From NCBI RefSeq assembly GCF_002874965.1, contig NZ_CP025624.1, positions 5,022,001 through 5,086,000 of the forward strand: a stretch of DNA of 64,000 nt. The letters are read 5' to 3'. The notes beneath the pieces were generated by a model that saw only the letters and a program-made list of their open reading frames with translations, did not search any database and was not told the DNA's origin. A program made the translations under genes and the position numbers. Position 1 is the first letter of the stretch; each line of letters begins with the position of its first letter. The DNA comes from Pseudomonas sp. NC02 (GTDB lineage Bacteria > Pseudomonadota > Gammaproteobacteria > Pseudomonadales > Pseudomonadaceae). Positions 16,858 through 24,347 of this stretch are shown in pieces.

Positions 16858-17691
16858 TCAAGCGCGGGCCAGGGCCAACCGTGCGGGGACGACGGGTGTG
16901 CGGGTCTGGTCGGAAAACATCAGGCTGGTGTCGACATCGGCACCGTACAAATCGTTGAGGAACTGGCTGCTCAGCTCGCTGGCCTGGCCATCGAAGTGAA
17001 TCCGCCCGCCCTTGAGCGCCACGGCTCGGGGGCAATAACGCATGGCGTAATCGACCTGGTGCAGGGTGACCACCACGGTCTTGCCGTCGCGGCCGTTGAT
17101 GTCGGCGAGGATCTCCATGACCTTGCGCGCCGACTCCGGGTCCAGGGAGGCGATGGGTTCATCCGCCAGGATCACTTCGGCGCGTTGCGTCAAAGCGCGG
17201 GCGATTGCCACGCGTTGCTGCTGGCCGCCGGACAAGGTGGAGGCGCGCTGGCTGGCCAGGTCTGCCAGGCCGACGCGGGCCAGGGATTCCATGGCGAACT
17301 GTTTTTCCTCGGTGTTGAACAAACCGAGGTTGCCGCGCCAGCGCGGCATGCGGCCCAGGCAACCGAGCAGTACGTTGTCGAGCACGCTCAGGCGGTTGAC
17401 CAGGTTGAACTGCTGGAAGATGTAGCCGATGTCGGCGCGCAGGCGCCGCACCTTGCCATTCAACCGCCCGCTGGCCTGCACTTCCCGGCCCAGCACCTTG
17501 ACGCTGCCGCCGTTGCTCTTGTCGCAACAGGCCAGGCCCGCGAGGTGGCGCAGCAAGGTGGACTTGCCGGAGCCGGAAGCGCCAATCAGCGCGACCATCT
17601 CACCGGTGGCAACGGTGAGTTCGAGGTCGACCAGCGCGGATTTCTTCGCAAAGGTCTTGTTCAGATGATCGACATGGATAGCTGGAGTCAT
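16858..17691 (-). CDS. phnC: Phosphonate ABC transporter ATPase PhnC
   Basis: A 277-residue ABC ATPase: Walker [12 protein letters not shown] (about 36-46), signature [15 protein letters not shown], Walker [12 protein letters not shown]. It powers phosphonate uptake with PhnE and PhnD. It is the first gene of the operon and is preceded by a Pho box. The C-terminal 25 residues, after [11 protein letters not shown], extend slightly beyond the ABC core. The ribosome site before ATG 17691 is weak (AGAGAAG close to the start). Confidence 0.94.
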   Translation of the reverse strand: MTPAIHVDHLNKTFAKKSALVDLELTVATGEMVALIGASGSGKSTLLRHLAGLACCDKSNGGSVKVLGREVQASGRLNGKVRRLRADIGYIFQQFNLVNRLSVLDNVLLGCLGRMPRWRGNLGLFNTEEKQFAMESLARVGLADLASQRASTLSGGQQQRVAIARALTQRAEVILADEPIASLDPESARKVMEILADINGRDGKTVVVTLHQVDYAMRYCPRAVALKGGRIHFDGQASELSSQFLNDLYGADVDTSLMFSDQTRTPVVPARLALARA

Positions 17692-17755
17692 GGGCTTCTC
17701 TGTCTGGTTGAACAGCCATCCGTGGCTGCGTTTGAGTTCAAACGACAGTAGGCGC

Positions 17756-17770
17756 GGGCTGTGTCAGCCC
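17756..17770. other. Short hairpin GGGCTG-TGT-CAGCCC between Pho box and phnC
   Basis: A perfect 6-bp stem with a 3-nt loop lies just downstream of the Pho box on the phn strand. It may lie in the leader transcript or be a further protein site; no T-run follows, so it is not a standard terminator. Confidence 0.4.
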
Positions 17771-17771
17771 T

Positions 17772-17789
17772 ATGACTTGCACATGACTG
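17772..17789 (-). promoter_or_regulatory. Pho box upstream of phnC
   Basis: On the minus strand CAGTCAT-GTGC-AAGTCAT gives two 7-bp direct repeats 11 bp apart, each one or two mismatches from the CTGTCAT unit of the PhoB consensus. It is about 80 bp upstream of the phnC start. PhoB control of phn operons under phosphate starvation is well known, so context and sequence agree. Confidence 0.75.
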
Positions 17790-17845
17790 GAGTAAAACCG
17801 TTTGATGAAGGTTTGATGAAAGGTTGGAAGTAGCTGTAGGACGTT

Positions 17846-17965
17846 GATCGTTCCCACGCTCTGCGTGGGAATGCCGCCTCGGACGCTCTGCGTCCATTGA
17901 AGTCTTGCGCAGTGGTGACGCCGAGCGTCACGGGATGCATTCCCACGCAGAGCGTGGGAACGATC
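17846..17965. repeat. Long inverted-repeat element, copy 1
   Basis: A perfect 29-bp inverted repeat (17846-17874 and 17937-17965; arms start GATCGTTCCCACGCTC) encloses smaller hairpins such as ACGCTCTGCGT and GACGCCGAGCGTC. A second copy with the same internal order is at 31225-31359. It has no coding content. It lies upstream of phnC and looks like a non-autonomous dispersed repeat. Confidence 0.85.
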
Positions 17966-17976
17966 CATACCTAACC

Positions 17977-18006
17977 TGTGGCGAGGGAGCTTGCTCCCTC
18001 GCCACA
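17977..18006. repeat. Palindromic repeat with GTGGCGAGGGAGC arms
   Basis: Perfect 14-bp arms TGTGGCGAGGGAGC / GCTCCCTCGCCACA around TT. The same palindrome (13-bp arms) recurs at 47054-47081. It is a single REP-like unit of a different family from the GAGCGGGCTTGCTCGCG REPINs. Confidence 0.8.
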
Positions 18007-18084
18007 AGGTCTTCGCCCGGCATTGGAAATGTGCCGGACTGTGGTGCAATAGCTGGCCGCCAATATGTGCAAAAGGACAACGTG

Positions 18085-18507
18085 ATGGGAAAAGACAAGG
18101 CATGTCCGGTCATCCTGCGAACCCGCCAATCCCTGGAAATCCTCGCCTTCAAACACCCACTGGCAGGTCTTCAACTGGTCAAGGGCAGCTTGGAGCCTGG
18201 CGAAAGTACCGAGGCTGCGGCAGTTAGAGAGTTGCTTGAAGAGGCCGGGATAACCGGCAAGGTGATACGTGACCTGGGCACTTGGCACTCAGCGTCCACG
18301 GGGCATACATGGGCCTTTCATCAATGCCTGATCCCTGAAGACCTGCCAGATACCTGGACCCATTTTGCAGAGGATGATGGCGGCCACGAGTTCCAGTTCT
18401 TCTGGCACCCGATGGCGAGCGAACCGTCAGAAGAGTGGCATCAGGTCTTTAAAGATGCCCTGGAGTTTCTAAAGCCGCGCCTTGCCGAAGTATCGCTTCA
18501 GGAATAA
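18085..18507 (+). CDS. Nudix hydrolase
   Basis: The protein has 140 residues. A complete Nudix box runs from G34 (GSLEPGESTEAA then AVRELLEEAG), giving the Gx5Ex7REUxEExGU pattern with all metal-binding glutamates. It hydrolyses a nucleoside diphosphate linked to another group; the exact substrate cannot be told. The frame is open from 17905, but ATG 18085 has an AAAAGGA ribosome site at 18071-18077 and starts the conserved fold, so the upstream part is excluded; it would run through repeat DNA. No operon partner is present. Confidence 0.85.
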   Translation: MGKDKACPVILRTRQSLEILAFKHPLAGLQLVKGSLEPGESTEAAAVRELLEEAGITGKVIRDLGTWHSASTGHTWAFHQCLIPEDLPDTWTHFAEDDGGHEFQFFWHPMASEPSEEWHQVFKDALEFLKPRLAEVSLQE

Positions 18508-18640
18508 TCAAGATCCCGGTAGATCGGTGATTTTTCCTACGATCTCTATGGCTTGCAGCAGCCTTAACTCGCCGCTAGCCTCTCCAAGTCGCTGCTCATC
18601 AGCGATCGGGTTTGGTCGCCCGGGTTAGAATGGCGCACAG

Positions 18641-18751
18641 TGCCGCGCAAGCGGCATTATCGTGTTCGCTTTATGGCGAGCTGCGCGTGGGAGGGCCCTG
18701 GCCCTGCCGGGTTTCCATTCCCTGGTCGACCAACCTGCGTACAGCTCGCCA
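18641..18751 (+). ncRNA. Structured leader RNA upstream of the DUF6124 gene (candidate)
   Basis: Two structures are visible. The first is TGCCGC-GCAA-GCGGCA (18641-18656), a perfect stem closed by a GNRA-type tetraloop. The second is a 10-bp outer stem, TGGCGAGCTG (18674-18683) with CAGCTCGCCA (18742-18751), enclosing AGGGCC-CT-GGCCCT (18692-18705). The block lies 55 bp before the start of the small gene at 18806. From memory, similar leaders precede many DUF3077/DUF6124 genes in Pseudomonas. The regulatory role is unproven. Confidence 0.5.
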
Positions 18752-18805
18752 CCCTCCTGCTTGGTCGCAGATGTGGTGAGCTCCAATTGAATGGAGAGTC
18801 ATTGC

Positions 18806-19159
18806 ATGTACAAGGTCACGCCCAATCCGCCAGAAACGTCTGGCTCCAAGTCTGAAAAAAACAAGCTTCAGGACGCTGCCCAGCGGGCCATCGATCACTA
18901 CCTGAAACCCGCCGAAACCAAAGCGTCCACCAATGAAAAAAACCACTTCAGTCTGTTCACCGTATCAGCCAACGTTGAAACGGAAGCACTGCTGAGCAAC
19001 GCCTACGAAACACTCCAGTCTGCCAATGCAATGGCGTTGGACCTTTCCGAAAACATTGATGGCAAAGACCGCAGCCTGGTATTGGCGATGCAACAACTGC
19101 TGGAGTTGGGATTGTTGTTGGTGGATAGAGCGCTGGATCGAGAGTGCCCGGTGGCCTGA
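18806..19159 (+). CDS. Small DUF6124-family protein
   Basis: A 117-residue protein of a family that I recognise as DUF6124, common in several copies per Pseudomonas genome and without known function. The N-terminal 45 residues are polar and Lys-rich (SGSKSEKNKLQDAAQRAIDH). The C-terminal half is helical and amphipathic (LLSNAYETLQSANAMALDL, then LAMQQLLELGLLLVDRALD). There is no signal peptide or membrane helix. ATG 18806 (MYKVTPNPPETS) follows GGAG at 18793. The remarkable feature is the long structured leader upstream. A REPIN follows 35 bp after the stop. Confidence 0.8.
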   Translation: MYKVTPNPPETSGSKSEKNKLQDAAQRAIDHYLKPAETKASTNEKNHFSLFTVSANVETEALLSNAYETLQSANAMALDLSENIDGKDRSLVLAMQQLLELGLLLVDRALDRECPVA

Positions 19160-19193
19160 TCAAAACCGAAATCCAACTGGCAACATAAATCCA

Positions 19194-19285
19194 ATGTGGG
19201 AGCGGGCTTGCTCGCGAATGCAGAGGGTCAGTCAATACATCGGGTGACTGATCCACCGCTTTCGCGAGCAAGCCCGCTCCCACAT
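19194..19285. repeat. REPIN downstream of the DUF6124 gene
   Basis: Inverted REP doublet, core GAGCGGGCTTGCTCGCG left and complement right, about 45 bp between. It lies between convergent genes (DUF6124 and LysR), where it may also act as a bidirectional transcript end. Confidence 0.9.
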
Positions 19286-19317
19286 TTTGATTTTCATCAG
19301 GTTCAAACTGCCCGGTG

Positions 19318-20214
19318 TTATTGAGCGATGCGGGCGCGCAATCGCGGCATCACAAAATCCATAAACGCCCTTAACTTCAGCGGCAACGGTGACTGGCCTT
19401 TATGCACCAAACTGATGGGCAGCGGCGCCGACTCGAACGCCTCAAGCACCACCGCCAACGCCTCCTCCCGCAGCGCATCCGCCACCTGATACGACAGCAC
19501 CCGAATCACCCCCACTCCTAACGTCGCCGCTGCAATCGCTGCTTCTGCGGTGTTCACCGACAACCGCGAATGCACCGGTACCGAGAGCCCGGTTTTACCC
19601 GCGCCAAATCCCCACGCCCCTTGGGACGCCAGCACTTCGAAGGTGATGCAGTCATGCCCCGCCAAGTCCTGGGGCTCAGCGGGTATGCCGCGAGCGGCCA
19701 GGTATGCCGGGCTGGCGCACACCACCCGCCGCACCGTGCCCACCTGCATGGCCTTCAGCGAGCTGTCGGGCAACTCGCCAATGCGCACCGCGACGTCGCA
19801 GTGTTCTTCCATCAGGTGCACGACGCGGTCGGTGAGGATCAGGTTGATGTCGATCTCCGGGTACTGCGCGAGGAATTCCGCCACCACCGGCACGATGTGC
19901 AGCCGCCCGAAGACCACTGGCGCGGTAACGACCAGTTCGCCCCGGGGCTGGGAATATTCGCCAGTGGCCGCGCGCTCGGCCTCGCTGATGTCTTCAAGAA
20001 TGCGCCGGCACGCGTCGAGGTAAGAGGCGCCGGCATCGGTCAACGACAGCTGGCGCGTGGTGCGGTGCAGCAGGCGGGTTTTCAGGTGCGTCTCAAGCTC
20101 GGCCATCTTGCGGCTGACGCTGGCCAGCGGCATGTCGAGGCGCCGCGCGGCAGCGGTCAGGCTGCCCGCATCAACCACGGCAACGAAGATGGACATGGAT
20201 TCAAGACGGTTCAT
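19318..20214 (-). CDS. LysR-family transcriptional regulator
   Basis: A 298-residue LTTR. The HTH is LTAAARRLDMPLASVSRKMA (about 19-38), followed by the linker helix and an effector domain with DINLILTDRVVHLMEEHCDVAVRIG in the CrgA/YafC style. The start MNRLESMSIFVAVVDAGS is standard. It is divergent from the MFS gene at 20335 across 120 bp containing an AATCC-TAGG-GGATT dyad, so it probably controls that transporter. The effector is unknown. Confidence 0.9.
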   Translation of the reverse strand: MNRLESMSIFVAVVDAGSLTAAARRLDMPLASVSRKMAELETHLKTRLLHRTTRQLSLTDAGASYLDACRRILEDISEAERAATGEYSQPRGELVVTAPVVFGRLHIVPVVAEFLAQYPEIDINLILTDRVVHLMEEHCDVAVRIGELPDSSLKAMQVGTVRRVVCASPAYLAARGIPAEPQDLAGHDCITFEVLASQGAWGFGAGKTGLSVPVHSRLSVNTAEAAIAAATLGVGVIRVLSYQVADALREEALAVVLEAFESAPLPISLVHKGQSPLPLKLRAFMDFVMPRLRARIAQ

Positions 20215-20247
20215 GGCAACCTATCAAATTCTGGAAGGATGATTCCA

Positions 20248-20261
20248 AATCCTAGGGGATT
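20248..20261. promoter_or_regulatory. Dyad AATCC-TAGG-GGATT between LysR and MFS genes
   Basis: A 5+4+5 inverted repeat centred in the divergent promoter region, fitting the T-N11-A style of LysR sites. It is short, so chance cannot be excluded. Confidence 0.35.
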
Positions 20262-20334
20262 ATCCTGCCAAGCGCGAGTGCGTAACGTTGGCCACTCATC
20301 TCCTTCCCGGAGATCTGCATTGAAGGAGAGCGCC

Positions 20335-21549
20335 GTGAGTGGCCTGCCGATGACATCCCAACCTTCCACAGCGCCTGCGGTCGCGCCGCGCGGCAAGATC
20401 ATCATGATGGCGGTGATCGCCGGCGCGGTGATTACCAATATTTACTGCACCCAGCCGATCCTGCCGCTGATCGCTTCGGACATGGGCGTGGACGTGACCA
20501 CCGTGGATCTGGTGGCCGGCTCCGCCCTGCTGGGTTTTGCTACCGGGCTGGCGTTGCTGCTGCCGATGGGCGACCGTTTTGACCGCCGCAAGCTGGTGCT
20601 GGGGCAGATCGCCCTGGCGTTCTGTTTCGCCCTGGCGGCGGCGTTTTCACCGGGCATCTGGGCGCTGATCGGGGCATCTTTCGGCTTGGGGATTGTGAGC
20701 TGTGTGCCGCAGCAACTGGTGCCGTTTGCGGCGGTGATGTCGCAGCCCCACGAACGCGGGCGCAATGTGGGCACGGTGGTCAGCGGGATCATGGTCGGCA
20801 TCCTGCTCGGGCGCACGATCGCCGGCGTGGTCGGTGAGGCTTATGGCTGGCGGGCGGTGTACGCGATGGAGGCGGCCTTCATGATCCCGGTGTGGATCGG
20901 TGCCGCCAGGCTGCTGCCACAAGGCGTGCCGAGCACCAACCTGTCCTACCCTCGCCTGCTGGCTTCGCTGTGGCCGCTGATGCGCGACAACAGCCCGATT
21001 CGCCAATCAATGATGGTGCAGGCGTTGTTGTGGGCTTGCTTCAATGCGTTTTGGGTGAATCTGGCAGCACTGTTGGCTCATGGGCCATGGCAATTGGGCA
21101 GTGCCTGGGCCGGTGGCTTCGGGATTATCGGTGCGGCGGGTGCGTTGGCGGCGTCGCTCGGTGGGCGGGCTTCCGACAGGCTGGGTTCGCGCAAGGTGAT
21201 TGGGGCGAGTATCGGGATTGTGACCTTGGCGTTCCTGCTGCTGGCGGGTGCCGAGACTTCGATTATCTTGCTGGTGCTGGGGGTGATCGTGCTGGATATC
21301 GGCGTGCAGTCGGGCTTGGTTTCCAACCAGACCCGGGCGTTTGCGGTGGACCCGAAAGCCCAGGGCCGCATCAATAGTTTGTACATGACGGCGACGTTTT
21401 TTGGCGGTGCGGTGGGGGCGACAGTCAGCGGCTGGTTGATGTCGCGGTTGGGCTGGATGGGGATTGTGGAGTTTGGGGTGATGCTGGGGGTGATTGCCGG
21501 GGTGGTCCACTGGACAAGCGCGCCCAGGCAGACTGAGGAGCTGGCGTAA
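20335..21549 (+). CDS. MFS transporter (sugar/drug efflux type)
   Basis: A 404-residue inner-membrane transporter with about 12 hydrophobic segments, from KIIMMAVIAGAVITNIYCTQ to the C-terminal FGVMLGVIAGVVHW. The loop GDRFDRRKLVLG after helix 2 is the MFS signature and RGRNVGTVVSGIMVG the helix 4-5 region. It starts at GTG 20335, five bases after AAGGAGAG (20323-20330); ATG 20350 is too far from this site. It is divergent from a LysR gene and resembles the partial transporter at 1-867. The substrate is unknown. Confidence 0.88.
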   Translation: MSGLPMTSQPSTAPAVAPRGKIIMMAVIAGAVITNIYCTQPILPLIASDMGVDVTTVDLVAGSALLGFATGLALLLPMGDRFDRRKLVLGQIALAFCFALAAAFSPGIWALIGASFGLGIVSCVPQQLVPFAAVMSQPHERGRNVGTVVSGIMVGILLGRTIAGVVGEAYGWRAVYAMEAAFMIPVWIGAARLLPQGVPSTNLSYPRLLASLWPLMRDNSPIRQSMMVQALLWACFNAFWVNLAALLAHGPWQLGSAWAGGFGIIGAAGALAASLGGRASDRLGSRKVIGASIGIVTLAFLLLAGAETSIILLVLGVIVLDIGVQSGLVSNQTRAFAVDPKAQGRINSLYMTATFFGGAVGATVSGWLMSRLGWMGIVEFGVMLGVIAGVVHWTSAPRQTEELA

Positions 21550-21572
21550 TTTCAAATCAAACGAGATTCAAA

Positions 21573-21663
21573 ATGTGGGAGCGGGCTTGCTCGCGAATAC
21601 GGTATATCAGTGCCCGATTTGTTGGCTGACACGCCGTATTCGCGAGCAAGCCCGCTCCCACAT
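21573..21663. repeat. REPIN downstream of the MFS gene
   Basis: Inverted REP doublet with GAGCGGGCTTGCTCGCG core and an inner ATACGG/CCGTAT extension of the arms. It lies in the convergent gap with the lipoprotein gene, next to a terminator. Confidence 0.9.
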
Positions 21664-21706
21664 TTGAGCTTTGTTGTTGGGTGGACTGTATTCCAAACCA
21701 GCCATG

Positions 21707-21735
21707 AAAAAAGCGACCCGAAGGTCGCCTTTTTT
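21707..21735. terminator. Bidirectional rho-independent terminator
   Basis: GCGACC-CGAA-GGTCGC (21713-21728) is flanked by AAAAAA on the left and TTTTTT on the right. On the minus strand the loop reads TTCG, a stable tetraloop. It starts directly at the stop codon of the lipoprotein gene and should end the ccm-lipoprotein transcript; on the plus strand it can stop transcripts from the MFS gene. Confidence 0.88.
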
Positions 21736-22139
21736 CATTGTGCGTACTGCTTGCTCAACCCCGGCGGTACGCCATGGACATCGGTCTCTTCCCAAGGCCC
21801 GTTCGGGCTGATGGACCGGCTCCAGCCGTTGCTCCAGCGGTAGTAGGTGCGCTGGCGGTAGAACGTATCCGGCTGTTCGTCCAGCACGTACACCTGCATC
21901 TTCCCGTCCCAGTGGCTGGCCGCACCCGGTGGCGGTGCGAAGGTCGGCGAGGAGCTCGGCACCGGCTTCGACGGTTTGATCACTGGGCCTGAGGGCTGGG
22001 TGCCTGGCTGTGTGCTCGGCTGGGTCGACGGCCCTGTCGGTGGAATAGTCGGCCCGGTAGGCGACGGAGGCCGATGGACCGCACAAGCACTCAACCCCAG
22101 TACCAGGCTGAGCAGGGTGATACGTGCGATAGCGGTCAT
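21735..22139 (-). CDS. Proline-rich lipoprotein
   Basis: A 134-residue predicted lipoprotein. The signal sequence has hydrophobic core ITLLSLVLG and lipobox LSAC. A Pro/Thr/Ser-rich spacer with TQPSTQPGTQPSG repeats (about residues 25-70) is followed by a compact C-terminal segment rich in aromatic residues (YYRWSNGWSRSISPNGPWEE). ATG 22139 has a GAGGAA ribosome site; an ATG two codons upstream is too close to it. It lies only 15 bp after ccmI on the same strand, so it is probably the last gene of the ccm transcript. I do not recognise a specific family. Confidence 0.75.
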   Translation of the reverse strand: MTAIARITLLSLVLGLSACAVHRPPSPTGPTIPPTGPSTQPSTQPGTQPSGPVIKPSKPVPSSSPTFAPPPGAASHWDGKMQVYVLDEQPDTFYRQRTYYRWSNGWSRSISPNGPWEETDVHGVPPGLSKQYAQ

Positions 22140-22154
22140 GGGCATTTCCTCGAA

Positions 22155-23348
22155 TTATTGGTCCGGACTGTCGATGGTCAGCTGCTGCAGCGCAGTGGTG
22201 CTGCTGGCCAGGGGTTGGCTGCGGCCGATCCACTCGCCAGCTGTGGGAACACCTGCCCGGGATATGCGCGCAACCAGTTGGACTTCGGGAAAGTTGGACA
22301 GTTTCAACTGCGGCATCATCGCGTCGCTGTCGCCCAGTTCGACGGTGATCGGCAGGTCGGCCACGGTCACGCGCTTGGCCGCCAATGGCGCCGGCGGGCC
22401 TTTGACGGCACGGGCGAAGATGAACACGCTGTCGGTCGGCAAGGCCTTGGCCTTCACATCGGCGGCCAGGTCCACCCGCACTTGTATCTGTTTTTCTGCC
22501 TTCACGGGCGCCACGCTGCCGCCGCTCTCCTTGAGCTTCTCGGCGGCCCGGTCGATCCCGCCTTGCAGCGCGGCACGGGAATTGTCGTCCGGTGGCAGTT
22601 GCGCCAGCAGGCGGTTCCAGTAGTCGATCGCTTCCTGGTAACGCTGGCCTTCAAAGGCGGCGATGCCCAGCAGGCCGAGGCTGGTGACTTCTTTCGGATC
22701 GAGTTTCAGTGCTTCGTCGGTCAGGGCCTGGACCTTGGGCGACCACTGTTTGTTGTCGGCAAAGTACTGGGCCTGGGCCCACTGGCCGAGCAACTCGGGC
22801 TGGCGACCGGCCAGGGCCACGGTGCGCTCGAAGATTTTCGCCGCATCGGCGGAACGGTCCTGGGCCATGTAGGCGCGACCGAGGAAATACAGGCCTTCCG
22901 GCGAGTCCGGCTGGGCCGCTGCGGCGCGCTCCAGGCGGCGGGTCATGTCTTCCATGGACACCGGCGGCTGGGAGAATTCACGGGTCAGTTCGACCTTGTC
23001 GCTGGCACCGTAATGCAGGTACAGCGCCACGCCCAGCACCGGCACCAGAAAGGCCGCGAGCAACGGCAACGGTTTGCCGAGGCGCGACTCCCGAGGCTTT
23101 TCCACGCCCTCGGTATCCGCCAGCAACTCGCGAGCTGCTTCAGCGCGGCCGCTGTCCAGCTGGGCCGCATCCAGCACGCCTTCGGTCTGCTGGGTTTGCA
23201 GTTCCGCCACGCGTTCCTGGTACAGCGCCACGTTCAATGCAGTGCGATCCTCTTCACGCTGGGCACGGCGGCCGCGTAACACCGGGATCAGCAGGAAACT
23301 CAAGGCAATCAGAAGCAGCAGACCTGCTGCGAGCCAGAAATCAATCAT
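22155..23348 (-). CDS. ccmI: Cytochrome c maturation protein CcmI (TPR domain)
   Basis: A 397-residue inner-membrane protein. The N-terminal [20 protein letters not shown] is the first membrane helix and a second lies near residue 105 ([18 protein letters not shown]). The C-terminal periplasmic TPR region ([22 protein letters not shown]) binds the C-terminus of apocytochrome c and presents it to CcmF/H. ATG 23348 overlaps the ccmH stop by 8 bp; the upstream part of the frame lies over ccmH and is excluded. Length and two-helix layout are normal. Confidence 0.93.
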   Translation of the reverse strand: MIDFWLAAGLLLLIALSFLLIPVLRGRRAQREEDRTALNVALYQERVAELQTQQTEGVLDAAQLDSGRAEAARELLADTEGVEKPRESRLGKPLPLLAAFLVPVLGVALYLHYGASDKVELTREFSQPPVSMEDMTRRLERAAAAQPDSPEGLYFLGRAYMAQDRSADAAKIFERTVALAGRQPELLGQWAQAQYFADNKQWSPKVQALTDEALKLDPKEVTSLGLLGIAAFEGQRYQEAIDYWNRLLAQLPPDDNSRAALQGGIDRAAEKLKESGGSVAPVKAEKQIQVRVDLAADVKAKALPTDSVFIFARAVKGPPAPLAAKRVTVADLPITVELGDSDAMMPQLKLSNFPEVQLVARISRAGVPTAGEWIGRSQPLASSTTALQQLTIDSPDQ

Positions 23349-23814
23349 CAGTTTTTTTGTCCAGCAGTTGGTCGAGGCGTTGACGCTCATCGACGGAAAG
23401 CGAGTCCGAGCCATCGGCCGGGGCGACACGACGGCGGCGCACAATCACCGCCATAACGACTAAGCCTGTGAGCAACAACCCGGCGGGGCCGAACCACAGC
23501 AGCGCTGTCTTGCCGGTGAGCGCCGGCTTGTAGCGCACGAAGTCACCGTAGCGGTCCACCATGAAGTCGATGATCTGCTGATTGTCCTTGCCCTCGCCGA
23601 GCATGCGGAAAATCTCTTTGCGCAGGTCGGCGGCGATCGGTGCGTTGGAGTCGGCGATGTCCTGGTTCTGGCACTTGGGGCAGCGCAGCTCCTTGGTCAG
23701 TTCGCGAAAACGCTCGCGGTCTCCGTCCTTGGCAAATTCGTAAGTGTCGATGGCGGCGTGGGCCACGCCGACCATGCTCAAGCCCAACACAGCGGCGGCT
23801 AACCAACGCTTCAT
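23341..23814 (-). CDS. ccmH: Cytochrome c maturation protein CcmH (thiol reductant)
   Basis: A 157-residue membrane-anchored protein with signal peptide [20 protein letters not shown]. The redox motif LRCPKCQNQ has the two active cysteines, and a C-terminal membrane helix follows ([20 protein letters not shown]). It keeps the apocytochrome CxxCH thiols reduced for haem ligation with CcmG and CcmF. It is the short CcmH form, with the TPR part separate as CcmI. It overlaps ccmG by 4 bp. Confidence 0.94.
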   Translation of the reverse strand: MKRWLAAAVLGLSMVGVAHAAIDTYEFAKDGDRERFRELTKELRCPKCQNQDIADSNAPIAADLRKEIFRMLGEGKDNQQIIDFMVDRYGDFVRYKPALTGKTALLWFGPAGLLLTGLVVMAVIVRRRRVAPADGSDSLSVDERQRLDQLLDKKTDD

Positions 23815-24347
23815 GGCTTGGCCTCATCCACCAGCGCCTGGTACTTGGCGGCCAGTTGCTCGCGCCACACCACTTCGTCGATCACGCCCACGTACTTGTC
23901 GCGGATCACGCCCTTGGCGTCGATGAAGAAGGTTTCCGGAGCGCCGTACACACCAAGGTTCAGCCCGAGGTTGCCGTCTTCGTCGCGGATATCCAGCTGG
24001 TACGGGTTGTGGAATTCAGCCAGCCACTTCAGGGCGGCAGCATTGTCGTCCTTGTAGTTGATGCCGTAGATCACCACGCCCTTCTCCGCCAGCTTGTTCA
24101 GCACCGGATGCTCCACGCGGCAGGAAATGCACCAGGTGCCCCACACGTTGACCAGTGCCGGCTTGCCCAGCAAGTCAGCCTGAGTCAGGGTCTTGTCGCC
24201 CTGCACGGTCGGCAGCGAGAACGCCGGAAATGGCTTGCCGATCATGGCCGACGGCAGCTCGGCCGGGTCCAGGTACAGCCCGCGATACAGGAACACCGCC
24301 ACCACCAGAAACGCCGCCAGCGGTAACACCATCAACCAACGCTTCAT
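23811..24347 (-). CDS. ccmG: Thiol:disulfide interchange protein CcmG/DsbE
   Basis: A 178-residue thioredoxin-fold protein anchored by an N-terminal helix (LMVLPLAAFLVVAVFLYRG). The active site is WGTWCISC (WCxxC), followed by VYGINYKDD and the cis-Pro loop GVYGAPETFFID. It passes electrons from DsbD to CcmH in the periplasm. It overlaps both ccmF and ccmH by 4 bp. The sequence is complete and typical. Confidence 0.94.
   Translation of the reverse strand: MKRWLMVLPLAAFLVVAVFLYRGLYLDPAELPSAMIGKPFPAFSLPTVQGDKTLTQADLLGKPALVNVWGTWCISCRVEHPVLNKLAEKGVVIYGINYKDDNAAALKWLAEFHNPYQLDIRDEDGNLGLNLGVYGAPETFFIDAKGVIRDKYVGVIDEVVWREQLAAKYQALVDEAKP

Noticed and set aside
19570..20334. A 255-codon extension of the MFS gene
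   Set aside because: It is antisense to the LysR gene; the GTG at 20335 has a strong ribosome site and starts the membrane protein.
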